Positions 43,359 through 52,415 of a stretch of DNA of 64,000 nt are shown here, one piece after another (positions within the stretch are counted from its first letter, which is position 1; the number at the start of each line of letters is the position of its first letter). The translations under genes were made by a program, and so were the position numbers. The notes beneath the pieces are model-generated. The model did not search any database, had not been told where the DNA came from, and saw only the letters and a program-made list of their open reading frames with translations. The stretch lies in assembly GCF_900155865.1 (NCBI RefSeq), contig NZ_LT707006.1, forward strand, positions 4,070,577 through 4,134,576, written 5' to 3'. Origin of the DNA: Bacteroides bouchesdurhonensis (GTDB lineage Bacteria; Bacteroidota; Bacteroidia; Bacteroidales; Bacteroidaceae).

Positions 43359-44666
43359 TTAAACTCTTTTCTTACCGGTTACATACTCGTAGATAATGCT
43401 CTTTTTGTAGTCCTTCAGCTCCTGTATCTTCTCCCGCTTAATGGCAATCAAGGAGTCTATTTGGGCGGTCTTGGTGTCGAGGTATGTGACAATGGCAGTT
43501 TGCTCGTCTCTTGTTGGTAGTATAACTGATGTGGATTTTATAAGTTTTTGATTAACGCTAAATACTTTAATTCCGGAGACACGTGAACGAATCTGTTGTC
43601 TCCATATATCAGTTAAAAACTGGTAAGCAAGATATTTATAATCGCCAGCAATAATCGGACGAGCAATAATTGTATGATAACCAGCAAACAATGTTATATC
43701 TCTATCAACATATATAGCATTGCCACATCCTTCATAATCTTCAGAAGTGTCTGCAAAGAGGAAACAACCTTTCTGTACCAAACATTTTGGGTATGAATTA
43801 AGATATGTGTCTGGAACATATTTGAAAAGGACATCATTGATTTGAGTTCCTGGGTTTTCTTTACTATGTATTTGCCCATAACTTAGCACAGGAATTCCAC
43901 TCTCCACTAAGTTTTCTTTTGTGATATTCAATCCCTTTTCCGTATAGTAAAGCGATTTTAGTGGTTTTATCTTCCACCCCTCCGGCACTGCCCCAATCCA
44001 TTCCACACCACTGTCTTTCATCTTTGCATTAGGGTCAAGTCCTTTGGTGACAGCCTCTGTAATTATAGACTGCTTATAAGCCTGCAATTCGCTTATCATC
44101 TCCTCCTGTAAGGAAATCAAAGAGTCTATCTCATTACATTTCTGGTCGAGAAAGACAGCTATGGATTGCTGTTCATTATCAGAAGGAACAAGGACTGGTT
44201 CTGAACGAAAAGTTCCATAATTTAATGTCGCCCGCAAACCGCGTCCCATCGCATGAAGAGCTTTATTGTTATCATATGCTTTGAGAAGATACTTTGCATA
44301 ATCAGACTTCATACCTTCTTTTGGTTTCAGGGCGAGGTAGGTTGAAGTAATAACCCCCTTTTCATGAACTTGGGCTACTCTTTGTGAAATAAGATCAAAT
44401 GAAAGATTTAGTCCATTTATCATGATTGTACCTGGTTCAACAATATTGTAAGCCTCAATAGTTTCAGGATTATATTTACTATCTCCATCTTTCTTGGAAA
44501 TGATATCTCCCATTTTAAATTGAAGCGTATTAGTTTCCTCTTGATTGGTATTAGGATTTTTAATTTCATCGAAATACCGTCCTACAAAACCGACTTTCCA
44601 TCGACTCGGAATCTCCCCTATCCAAGCAACGCCACTATCCTTATATATATCGTAAGTCTTTGCCAT
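43359..44666 (-). CDS. hsdS: Type I restriction specificity subunit, system 2
   Basis: 435 residues with two target-recognition domains. Each is introduced by the same phrase: DSGVAWIGEIPSRWK at about 11 and DSGVEWIGAVPEGWK at about 217. The conserved helices are LDQKCNEIDSLISLQEEMISELQAYKQSII and LDTKTAQIDSLIAIKREKIQELKDYKKSII. This direct-repeat form differs from the shuffled HsdS of element 1. No silent cassette or recombinase is seen nearby. Confidence 0.93.
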   Translation of the reverse strand: MAKTYDIYKDSGVAWIGEIPSRWKVGFVGRYFDEIKNPNTNQEETNTLQFKMGDIISKKDGDSKYNPETIEAYNIVEPGTIMINGLNLSFDLISQRVAQVHEKGVITSTYLALKPKEGMKSDYAKYLLKAYDNNKALHAMGRGLRATLNYGTFRSEPVLVPSDNEQQSIAVFLDQKCNEIDSLISLQEEMISELQAYKQSIITEAVTKGLDPNAKMKDSGVEWIGAVPEGWKIKPLKSLYYTEKGLNITKENLVESGIPVLSYGQIHSKENPGTQINDVLFKYVPDTYLNSYPKCLVQKGCFLFADTSEDYEGCGNAIYVDRDITLFAGYHTIIARPIIAGDYKYLAYQFLTDIWRQQIRSRVSGIKVFSVNQKLIKSTSVILPTRDEQTAIVTYLDTKTAQIDSLIAIKREKIQELKDYKKSIIYEYVTGKKRV

Positions 44667-44668
44667 AA

Positions 44669-46441
44669 CTATCCCAAAATTTTAGTCATCAATTCTGCCT
44701 CTTGTAGTTCCAGCTCCTTCAAGTAGGCAAAAATCTCTTCGCTCTTGCGCGGAGTTACATATTTGTAGAACTCACGTGTGAAGGGAATCTCATAACCAAT
44801 CTTGGTCTTCTTCTCGTCAATCCAAGCATCTGGGGCGTAGGGGAGGACATTCTTCTGCATATACTCCTCAATGTCTTCCGTCCAAGGTACAATCTCGATG
44901 TCACGTTTCTTGGCATCCGGCTGTACTTTCCCCTTTTTGAATATGGGTTCACCCGTCTTTTCATCCACCAAAGGACGTTCAACAGTCAGTTTAGAAAATT
45001 TGAAGTAGTCATTATCCAACACTTTGCTCTCAACATTCAAAGTACCGTCTTCACTTATGTATTCCCAATCTGTAAAGTCCTTGTATGCCTCCATGATAAG
45101 TTCTCGGCAGCAGTCACTTATCTCCACACGCTTATTTCCCAGACTCTTCCGGCGTTTGTCATAACATTGGCTTGCATCTATAAGTTGGACTTTACCTTGA
45201 CGTTCTTCGCTTTTGTTCTTGGTGATAAGCCAAATATATGTAGCAATACCAGTATTGTAGAACAAGTCGTTAGGCAACTGAACGATAGCTTCCAACCAGT
45301 CGTTTCCCAACAAATAGCCACGGATTTCACTTTCGCCACTGCCAGCATCCCCTTTGAAAAGACTGCTGCCGTTCTGAATGATTGCCATTCTACCCTCATC
45401 TTCTTTCAGCTTGGCTATACCGTTCAGCAAGAACAGCATCTGACCATCGCCAATGGCAGGAAGTCCGGGGGCAAATCTACCAGCTTCACCCAATATATAT
45501 TCATCCTCTACAGCCTTCTTCGAGGTTTTCCATTCTATACCAAAAGGTGGGTTTGAAATGATATAATCAAACTTATAACCGGAAAACTTGTCATCCCCAA
45601 GGGTATCTCCTTGACGCATATTGTCGGCATTGCCTCCCTTGATAAGTGTATCGGCTTTGGCAATGGCAAAGGTTTGGTTGTTCAACTCCTGCCCGTAGCT
45701 TGTAATCTCCGCTTCCGGATCAATCTTCAGAAAACGTTCGGTAAGGCAACCCAGCATCTGGCTTGTACCCATCGCCATATCATAGATAGAGGCAGTAATA
45801 CCTTCACACTCCAACTTCTGTTCATCGTTGCCGACAAGCAGTTCTGCCATGAGATAGATAATGTCGCGGGCGGTAAAGTGTGCTCCTGCCTGTTCGTCAT
45901 AGCTTTCCGAGAATTTACGCACCAGCTCTTCGAAGATGTACCCCATGTCCACACTGGTAACGACATCTGCTCCGAGATAGGCTTTGGCGGTGCAGAACTC
46001 TTTAATGACAAGATACAGTACATTATTATCAGCCATCTTTTGGAGTTCACGGTCGAAGTCCATACGATGGATGATGTCGATTACATTTTCAGAAAAATGA
46101 TTAAGATATGATTCAAAGTTCTCTTTGATATTCTCTGGATCGTTCAGAAGGCTTTGAAATGTGAACGGAGAAAGGTTATAGAATTGCTGACCGGCAGCCG
46201 TTTCCAAAAATCCCTTTTTCACCACAATGCCATCTTTGTCAAGTTTGGCATTTGTATCAAGGACTGCCTGCTTGGTAGGTGCAAGGGTATCTTCAAAGCG
46301 TTTGATAACGCACATTGGAAGAATGACATTACCGTACTCGTGAGGCTTATAAACACCTACTAACTTATCTGCTATAGCCCAAATAAGGTTTGCTTTCTCT
46401 TGAATATTAATCGTTGTTTGTTGCTGCATATTATTGTTCAT
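44669..46441 (-). CDS. hsdM: Type I restriction-modification methyltransferase subunit, system 2
   Basis: 590 residues. N-terminal domain, then EELVRKFSESYDEQAGAHFTAR and catalytic NPPF (297-300). SAM motif I is YDMAMGTSQ (220-228), which lacks the Pro of the usual DPxxGTG but keeps Asp221 and Gly225-Thr226. The C-terminal part has a PEYxxP-free insert with LVDEKTGEPIFKKG. It is the first enzyme gene of the operon, two bases before hsdS. Confidence 0.94.
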   Translation of the reverse strand: MNNNMQQQTTINIQEKANLIWAIADKLVGVYKPHEYGNVILPMCVIKRFEDTLAPTKQAVLDTNAKLDKDGIVVKKGFLETAAGQQFYNLSPFTFQSLLNDPENIKENFESYLNHFSENVIDIIHRMDFDRELQKMADNNVLYLVIKEFCTAKAYLGADVVTSVDMGYIFEELVRKFSESYDEQAGAHFTARDIIYLMAELLVGNDEQKLECEGITASIYDMAMGTSQMLGCLTERFLKIDPEAEITSYGQELNNQTFAIAKADTLIKGGNADNMRQGDTLGDDKFSGYKFDYIISNPPFGIEWKTSKKAVEDEYILGEAGRFAPGLPAIGDGQMLFLLNGIAKLKEDEGRMAIIQNGSSLFKGDAGSGESEIRGYLLGNDWLEAIVQLPNDLFYNTGIATYIWLITKNKSEERQGKVQLIDASQCYDKRRKSLGNKRVEISDCCRELIMEAYKDFTDWEYISEDGTLNVESKVLDNDYFKFSKLTVERPLVDEKTGEPIFKKGKVQPDAKKRDIEIVPWTEDIEEYMQKNVLPYAPDAWIDEKKTKIGYEIPFTREFYKYVTPRKSEEIFAYLKELELQEAELMTKILG

Positions 46442-46470
46442 ATTAACGCACTGTATTATGTCTATCTAAA

Positions 46471-47544
46471 TTAAAGTTTAACGCCTATTGCTTGATTACA
46501 GCTGCCAAGTTCATCTTTATCTGTGCAGTGATTCTGCATAGATAAATATTTTTTCAGACAATCATGGATTTTTTTGCCAAATTCATCCCTAAACCAAGCT
46601 GGAGATAGGACTTCAACATCTGGTCCGAATGAAAAAATCTGCTGTTCTAATTCCAAAGTGTGATATAGGGTAAGAGAAATGACACAGTCTTTTTCGCTTA
46701 CCGTTTTTTGCGATTTATGAATAGGCTTGGAGGTTACATATTTAAAACGATGCGGAGAGAATTTTAATTGAAATTCTTCTAATTTTGCATCATATGGCAC
46801 TGTGACCCCAACCACATTATCAAAATAGGAATTGAAATCAACAATTTCATTTTTACGAAATATATACGTACTTAATGCAAGACTTTTGATTCTGTCGAAA
46901 GCTAGATTTTTAATTCGTTCTTCCTTTTCATCTAAACCAAACAGATACCATCTACCATTGTACTGCTTTACGAAATAGGGATGCAATGTGTGCTGATGAT
47001 GGTTTCCATTGGCAGATATATATTCAATTTCCAACGGTTGGTGGTTGATTGTAGCATCAATAATGTCAGAAAGATATTCTAATCCTTTTAATTGTTCATT
47101 TTGTCCAAATGAAACAAGATTTTCAGCGTTATTTTTGACACCAAATCTGATTTCAAGATTAGAGATGACTTCTTCCAGCCATCCGTTTGAAGGCAAACCT
47201 CTGTATTTTCCTAACATTTCTATGGTAGAGCGAAGATTCTGTACCTCTGAAACAGAAAGTTCATTTTTGTAAATAGAGAAATCTGGTTCTGAATAACGAT
47301 AGTAGCATTTCTTACCATCATACGGAATAGCATCAAGGTAAACTCCATCTGGAAGCATTTTGCGAATAGCACTAAAATCACCACGGAGCTGACGTTCTAA
47401 AATCATGGACTTACAACCATTAGCATCATAAAGTTTATCGTTGACTTTTTCCAGCAAGTCTTCAATATTATATTTATGGTGATAATCGCTAAAGCATCGG
47501 TCTAAAACCATAAACCTATATTCCGCATTTTTATTCTTAGGCAT
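46471..47544 (-). CDS. WYL-domain transcriptional regulator
   Basis: 357 residues. An N-terminal winged HTH-like region (about 1-90) is followed by a WYL domain (about 165-245: PLEIEYISANGNHHQHTLHPYFVKQYNGRWYLFGLDEKEERIKNLAFDRI region) and a C-terminal WCX extension. WYL regulators often sit in defence islands and sense nucleic acid or nucleotides. It lies between the XRE gene and hsdM, so it probably controls this restriction operon and perhaps neighbours. Confidence 0.88.
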   Translation of the reverse strand: MPKNKNAEYRFMVLDRCFSDYHHKYNIEDLLEKVNDKLYDANGCKSMILERQLRGDFSAIRKMLPDGVYLDAIPYDGKKCYYRYSEPDFSIYKNELSVSEVQNLRSTIEMLGKYRGLPSNGWLEEVISNLEIRFGVKNNAENLVSFGQNEQLKGLEYLSDIIDATINHQPLEIEYISANGNHHQHTLHPYFVKQYNGRWYLFGLDEKEERIKNLAFDRIKSLALSTYIFRKNEIVDFNSYFDNVVGVTVPYDAKLEEFQLKFSPHRFKYVTSKPIHKSQKTVSEKDCVISLTLYHTLELEQQIFSFGPDVEVLSPAWFRDEFGKKIHDCLKKYLSMQNHCTDKDELGSCNQAIGVKL

Positions 47545-47557
47545 AGTACTGAATCTG

Positions 47558-47812
47558 TTATATAGTAAAATTTGTCGGAACTTTAAAATACATAGTATCT
47601 TCCTTTGTAGAATGCAGCAAATCTTTCACATCTACATCAAGAACATTAGCAATCTGCAACAATGTTTCCAATCCTGGTTGTGAAGTGTTTGTGCACCATT
47701 TGGAAACCGTTGCCGGGTCTTTCCCTAATTGTTCTGCCAGCCATTTATTGGTCCGCTTCTTTTCAACAAGAACAACTTTGATTCGATTTATATCCTTCGT
47801 TGCTTCTTCCAT
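47558..47812 (-). CDS. XRE-family regulator of the system 2 operon
   Basis: 84 residues, one HTH_3 domain (NRIKVVLVEKKRTNKWLAEQLGKDPATVSKWCTNTSQP region), similar to the control protein at 25152. First gene of the XRE-WYL-hsdM-hsdS-fic-hsdR operon, with its own -7 box 28 bases upstream. Confidence 0.86.
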   Translation of the reverse strand: MEEATKDINRIKVVLVEKKRTNKWLAEQLGKDPATVSKWCTNTSQPGLETLLQIANVLDVDVKDLLHSTKEDTMYFKVPTNFTI

Positions 47813-47840
47813 TTTGGATTATGTTATTTACCTTATCATG

Positions 47841-47964
47841 CAAAAGTAATGAATTTATTTCATTGAAGCATCATTTAAATTATATGATTTTCCATTGAAT
47901 TTGCGAATTACATCAATATTTATGACCATCATTTACTCAAACCCGATAAAATTGTCTAACTTTG
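47841..47964. promoter_or_regulatory. Divergent promoters for the XRE-hsd operon and SIR2 gene
   Basis: The minus-strand box TACTTTTG (47848-47841) serves the XRE operon. The plus-strand box TAACTTTG (47957-47964) lies 26 bases before the SIR2 ATG at 47991. Between them is an AT-rich stretch with several CAATGAAAT/ATTTCATTG-like half-sites that could bind the XRE protein. Confidence 0.55.
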
Positions 47965-47990
47965 CGTATATCATTTATATCAAAAATATT

Positions 47991-49766
47991 ATGACAATAG
48001 AAAAACTGACAACATTAGCCTTTTCCATGTATTCCAACAAAGGCACTTATGCTCTTTTGCTTGGTTCAGGAATATCACGCTCTGCACATATACCAACAGG
48101 ATGGGAAGTTGAAACAGCTTTAATAGAACAGCTGGCAGCCTCAAAAAAAGATATTATAAAGGATAATCCGCACCAATGGTTTAAAGAAAGATATGAGAAA
48201 GAAGCCTCGTATTCATTCCTGTTGGAAGAATTGGTAAAAACACCCACTGAACGAGTGCAGTTAATGAAACAGTTTTTTGAGCCCACTGAAGAAGAAAAAG
48301 AATTGGGTTGGAAACAACCAACAAAAGCCCATAAAGCAATTGCCAAATTGGCAAAAGCCGGTTATATCCGCATTATTTTGACGACTAATTTTGACAGATT
48401 GTTAGAACAGGCATTTGAAGCAGAAGGAATAACACCTCAAGTAGTTTCTCATGAAGCCGCCATTTCACAAACTACGCCACTTACTCATTGTCAGCTCCCT
48501 ACAATTATTAAAATCAATGGTGATTATATTGATTGCCAATTTAGGAACACGACAGAAGAATTGGATGATTACCCTCCAATAATGAGACGATACCTTGAAC
48601 GAATTTTTGAGGATTATGGGCTTATAACTTGCGGATGGTCTGGAGAATGGGATAAAGGACTTATTAAAATTATATCTGAAGCAACAGCCTCAAGATATAA
48701 TTCGTTTTTCGCAACTATTGGTATAGCCAAAGAAATATTGCAGGAATTAACACGACTAAGACACGGTGAACTATTACCTATAAATGGTGCTGATGAATTA
48801 TTCTCAGAATTATTGGAGCAAGTTTCTGCTTTAAATGAGAACCATATCAGTAAGAATATGGGGCATGACATAATGATTGCAAAATGCAAAAAATATCTAT
48901 CATCAAGTCAGTACGATATTGAGTATATGGATTTAGTGGAACGATTAGGCAATGACGCCTATGATATAATAAATGCCCATGCTAAATATAACTTTGCCCT
49001 AACACAGGAATCTTTTTCAAATTATTTGGAACTTCACAAAAGCGCAATTACTCCTTTGATAGAAATCGCAATTTTGGCAATCAGATGGGGTAAATGGTAT
49101 CACATTAAGCCTTTTGGTGAATTATTGGTAAAATTATGTATCAAGCCTTTTAAAAACGGCGAGAGCTTCATAGAAGGAACTCAGTATATACACTCAATAG
49201 CTCCAATGCTATTATTAAATGCCATCGGTATTGCCTGTATTAAATACAGTAAATTCAGAGAACTTGATAGTATTTTGAAACTATCCGTCCCTGCTCCTAA
49301 TTTTATGACTGTTTCATATAGAGAGCCATTGTTAACCTTGTTGGGTAGCACTCATTGGAATTATGAAACATGGAATGAATTAATAGGACAGCGTTATTAT
49401 TATCCTATCAGTTTCTTTTTGCTCAATGAATTGCGTCCTTTATTCGAGGATTTTTTTGTTGTCAATTCGGAGTATGAAAACACCTTTTATATCTGGGAAC
49501 GTATGAAGTCTTTAATATACGGCTACAACAAATGTTCAATTCTTAGAGAGTTCGATGTCCCATTAGGACAGTTTGTACGAAGTGAAAAAGAATATGAATT
49601 GAGAGGTATGGGGAAAGAACCATATACTATATTTTGGAAAAGTGCTGATTCACTCAAAAATGAATGGCCTCCTATAAAGCAGGGAATGTTTGGCGGACGC
49701 TATGAAAATTACAAAGCGATCAATGAACAAGCAATTGATTTTTATTTAAAGCATCGGAAATATTAA
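47991..49766 (+). CDS. SIR2-domain antiphage-type protein
   Basis: 591 residues from the ATG at 47991; the more upstream in-frame start lies before the promoter box. N-terminal SIR2 domain (about 15-270): ALLLGSGISRSAHIPTGW, ILTTNFDRLLE (Asn133, Asp135), PTIIKINGDYID and ITCGWSGEWD. The rest (about 300-591) is helical with no recognised domain and could be the sensor. Such standalone SIR2 proteins deplete NAD+ in several defence systems. It is transcribed divergently from the restriction operon and is probably an independent defence gene. Confidence 0.87.
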   Translation: MTIEKLTTLAFSMYSNKGTYALLLGSGISRSAHIPTGWEVETALIEQLAASKKDIIKDNPHQWFKERYEKEASYSFLLEELVKTPTERVQLMKQFFEPTEEEKELGWKQPTKAHKAIAKLAKAGYIRIILTTNFDRLLEQAFEAEGITPQVVSHEAAISQTTPLTHCQLPTIIKINGDYIDCQFRNTTEELDDYPPIMRRYLERIFEDYGLITCGWSGEWDKGLIKIISEATASRYNSFFATIGIAKEILQELTRLRHGELLPINGADELFSELLEQVSALNENHISKNMGHDIMIAKCKKYLSSSQYDIEYMDLVERLGNDAYDIINAHAKYNFALTQESFSNYLELHKSAITPLIEIAILAIRWGKWYHIKPFGELLVKLCIKPFKNGESFIEGTQYIHSIAPMLLLNAIGIACIKYSKFRELDSILKLSVPAPNFMTVSYREPLLTLLGSTHWNYETWNELIGQRYYYPISFFLLNELRPLFEDFFVVNSEYENTFYIWERMKSLIYGYNKCSILREFDVPLGQFVRSEKEYELRGMGKEPYTIFWKSADSLKNEWPPIKQGMFGGRYENYKAINEQAIDFYLKHRKY

Positions 49767-49903
49767 TATAGTGCATAGATAATTACCGCAATTGTCAGAT
49801 TATTCCAGAAGATTCTGATTGAACCATCCAAAATTTTCGGATAGTTCACTGTCTGAATTAATCCATACATCCTAAATTCACCAAAACGAAGCGGTTAACC
49901 ATT

Positions 49904-49935
49904 CTACCATATCAACCGGCTGGTTGATATGGTAG
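49904..49935. terminator. Perfect 14-bp hairpin after the SIR2 gene
   Basis: CTACCATATCAACC (49904-49917) and its exact complement (49922-49935) with loop GGCT, followed by CTTTCTTT on the plus strand. Good terminator for SIR2 (stop at 49766), though 140 bases away. Confidence 0.65.
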
Positions 49936-49959
49936 CTTTCTTTATCATACTCAATCTAT

Positions 49960-49978
49960 CATATGATATGCAAAAATA
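49960..49978 (-). promoter_or_regulatory. Orphan copy of the hipBA promoter/operator
   Basis: CATATGATATG (49960-49970) abuts CAAAAATA (minus-strand TATTTTTG). The real hipBA control region at 52228-52246 has CATATAATATG abutting CAAAGATA in the same order. Transcription from here would go left, where there is no minus-strand gene, only the 14-bp hairpin. Confidence 0.45.
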
Positions 49979-50013
49979 CATCTTTTTCTTTATTTTATGA
50001 CAGGTTGTTACTT

Positions 50014-50607
50014 TTATTCATCATATAGAAAAGTCCAGTCTTTAACAGCATATTCCTTTTCAAACTCCGCCAAATCTCCCTTAATGCGTTCACGGAAGCT
50101 CTCTTCGCTATCATCGCCACTCATCATCCAATCTACGCGAGTTGCATATATTTCTGCTATGCGCATTTGCCGATATGCCTCCTTCATTGCATTTATCGTC
50201 TCATCTGACAGTTCCAATACATCAGCATCATCCGGATAACGATCATAACAACAATGATAGATTGAGTATAATACTGGAATTTGTTCACCATCAGGAGTAT
50301 CAGACATATTATGCGTTGTTGACTGGAATATTATGTCATCTGCGATAAAAAGGTCTGCATATTTTTGTTCTGCCTTGATGATAGTTTTATCTCTCAGGAG
50401 AAAAGATTCTGCATCTTCATAACTAGCAAACTTCATATAGCTGTTATAGTTATGGAATGAGCTAAAGCTATCTTTCTCATAAATTACCCAATAATCCATA
50501 TGCTCCTTCTCTGGCTTTGGCTGTAAAGCTCTCGCAATATCACGCTCCATAGTATCTGCGATTTCACGCATTGCATATGTGCTCCTATCAAAATATCCTC
50601 CACTCAT
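50014..50607 (-). CDS. MSGG-start protein of unknown function
   Basis: About 197 residues from the ATG at 50607, which has a purine-rich GGAG just upstream; seven more codons are open. It begins MSGGYFDRSTYAMREIADTMERDI. Small proteins with an MSGG-(F/Y) start are common in phages and mobile elements, with unknown role. The rest is acidic, Asp/Tyr-rich, with no membrane segment. It follows hipA after about 20 bases and may be in the hipBA transcript. Confidence 0.6.
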   Translation of the reverse strand: MSGGYFDRSTYAMREIADTMERDIARALQPKPEKEHMDYWVIYEKDSFSSFHNYNSYMKFASYEDAESFLLRDKTIIKAEQKYADLFIADDIIFQSTTHNMSDTPDGEQIPVLYSIYHCCYDRYPDDADVLELSDETINAMKEAYRQMRIAEIYATRVDWMMSGDDSEESFRERIKGDLAEFEKEYAVKDWTFLYDE

Positions 50608-50630
50608 AGTTATTTTTCTCCTTATCAAAT

Positions 50631-51893
50631 TTAAATACTATCATATCGTTCATCCAATACTCCTGAAAACATATCCATCTCTCTTTTGGAAATACTCAAT
50701 CGTGTTGCCAGTTCTCGCCATCCTTTCACGGCTTCAATCACTTCTGAAATAATCTTTTCTGCCGTTTTTGGGTTAAGCATATAATCTTCGCTGGCATCCA
50801 GCAAAATACTCAGCTCTGCTTTATTAGAAGTTGATGAAACAAGCAAACTTTGATATTCATTCAAAGTTGGATTCATATCGTATGCAGGAGAAAGCGTCCA
50901 ACCTTTTGCAGTCAAAAGAAAACTGTGATTACGGAAATGGTCATCGCTATTACCAATGCAGATATTGAAAGCCACACGGCGATAGAGTTCCTGCAGATTC
51001 CCTTCTACATTCGTACAGTTCTGGATTATGAAATCTACTATATCCAGATAACCGTGTCCCGTAGTTGCATTGTCGCCGTCATTGAGTCCCAATAAAGTCA
51101 TGGCAGAAGCAAAATGAATCCGTCTCCCTTCTTGAGTTCTGTCAAAGCGTTGCGAAAGCAAAGTGTGATATTTCTCTCCGGTAGCCAGCACTTTGGTCTT
51201 TGCGGCATTTATACCGACTTTTGCAGCAAGAAGATGGCTGAAATGCTCCCAAAGTCCTGCATCGTAATCATCTTTGCGAGAAGGGAACTTGGCTATATAA
51301 AGCGTTTTATCCGTGTCTATCACACTGGCTTTAGGCCTTGCGCCTCCCAATGAAGAACCCGGTTGTACGAGTTGGGCAATCCATTTCCTGTCAGGCAGGA
51401 CATTCCCCTCTTCGCTTTTCTCTATTTCCGCACTGGCTGCAATCAACTCCCTTATATCCGTCAGAGGTGGGATTTTCAAAGACTCACTTACATTTATAAA
51501 TCCTCCGCCTTTTGACTCCTTGAAACGGAAAGCACCCATTCGGGAAAAGTCATCGATACCAGTTAAAAAGTCGAAAGAAGACAATCTCCGCACCGGTCGT
51601 TTCTCTTCCATCGCAGCAATCTGTTCACGTCGCAACAGCAGCGTTCGTCCCCAACGATCCGGCAAAGCATCCGAGAAACATCCGAATATATCTTTCTCCA
51701 GTTGCGTATATTGCTGTCCCGGATAATTATTGAGGTCATCACTCAGGAACAAATCTCCGTGTCTCTTCAACCATCCATCGTTGAAGGTAAAGCAATAGCT
51801 GTCCGAGCCACGAAGAGATTCATAACCTAATTCACCAATGAGTTCTGTTTCCTTGAGCCAATCAAAATCGGCATAAACATATAGCGTCTTCAT
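50631..51893 (-). CDS. hipA: HipA-family serine/threonine kinase toxin
   Basis: 420 residues. SSLGGARPK (180-188) is the glycine-rich loop with conserved Lys. GNSDDHFRNH (314-323) carries the catalytic Asp317, and SPAYDM (335-340) is the metal-binding DFG-like motif. The kinase is complete. In E. coli HipA phosphorylates glutamyl-tRNA synthetase and causes growth arrest; the target here is unknown. It starts three bases after the antitoxin stop. Confidence 0.92.
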   Translation of the reverse strand: MKTLYVYADFDWLKETELIGELGYESLRGSDSYCFTFNDGWLKRHGDLFLSDDLNNYPGQQYTQLEKDIFGCFSDALPDRWGRTLLLRREQIAAMEEKRPVRRLSSFDFLTGIDDFSRMGAFRFKESKGGGFINVSESLKIPPLTDIRELIAASAEIEKSEEGNVLPDRKWIAQLVQPGSSLGGARPKASVIDTDKTLYIAKFPSRKDDYDAGLWEHFSHLLAAKVGINAAKTKVLATGEKYHTLLSQRFDRTQEGRRIHFASAMTLLGLNDGDNATTGHGYLDIVDFIIQNCTNVEGNLQELYRRVAFNICIGNSDDHFRNHSFLLTAKGWTLSPAYDMNPTLNEYQSLLVSSTSNKAELSILLDASEDYMLNPKTAEKIISEVIEAVKGWRELATRLSISKREMDMFSGVLDERYDSI

Positions 51894-51896
51894 CGT

Positions 51897-52217
51897 TTAC
51901 TCCTTTTTTGAGGCACGTTCCCTGGTCTTCAAACTCAAATCCTGCAAGGCTTTTCCCAATTTGTCTTCTTTGGCCAGCCACAGAATATCATCATCAAGTT
52001 GTAAAGCATACAGCACACGCAAGTAGATTCCGATTGCGACTGTCGGTGCGCCTTTCTCTATTCGGGACACGGTCAACGGAGAACAGGTAGCACGTTCAGC
52101 CACCTGAGCTACACTCAGATTCCTGCGCAAGCGAGCCAGTTTAATCTGTTCTCCCACAACAGACATCTTCTGCTCCAAATTTCGGGGAAGTTTGGTTCCC
52201 ATTGTATTCTTTGTCAT
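51897..52217 (-). CDS. hipB: HipB-family antitoxin/repressor
   Basis: 106 residues with an XRE HTH (QIKLARLRRNLSVAQVAERATCSPLTVSRIEKG, about 24-58) and a short basic tail. It should bind HipA and repress hipBA through the palindrome at its promoter. The ATG is 21 bases after the -7 box. Confidence 0.9.
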   Translation of the reverse strand: MTKNTMGTKLPRNLEQKMSVVGEQIKLARLRRNLSVAQVAERATCSPLTVSRIEKGAPTVAIGIYLRVLYALQLDDDILWLAKEDKLGKALQDLSLKTRERASKKE

Positions 52218-52227
52218 ATTAACTCAT

Positions 52228-52246
52228 CATATAATATGCAAAGATA
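52228..52246 (-). promoter_or_regulatory. hipBA promoter/operator
   Basis: The minus-strand -7 box TATCTTTG (52246-52239) abuts palindrome CATATAATATG (52228-52238), placed between the box and the hipB start, where a bound HipB would block transcription. Confidence 0.6.
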
Positions 52247-52415
52247 CTACTTTATATCTATTTAATGATGTATTGCGGACGCAAAAATCACAAATTCAAA
52301 AGATACGACTATTAAATACTGATTTTGCTACCAAAATAGAGATTTCAAAGAAGCAGACTTCTACCTTTATCTATGATTATAGTCAAGATAAAAGCCAGCT
52401 TCTTCAATTTAAGCA

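Noticed and set aside
43359..44666. Second phase-variable hsdS
   Set aside because: No inverted cassette, silent half-gene or recombinase lies near this hsdS; its internal repeats are direct and typical.
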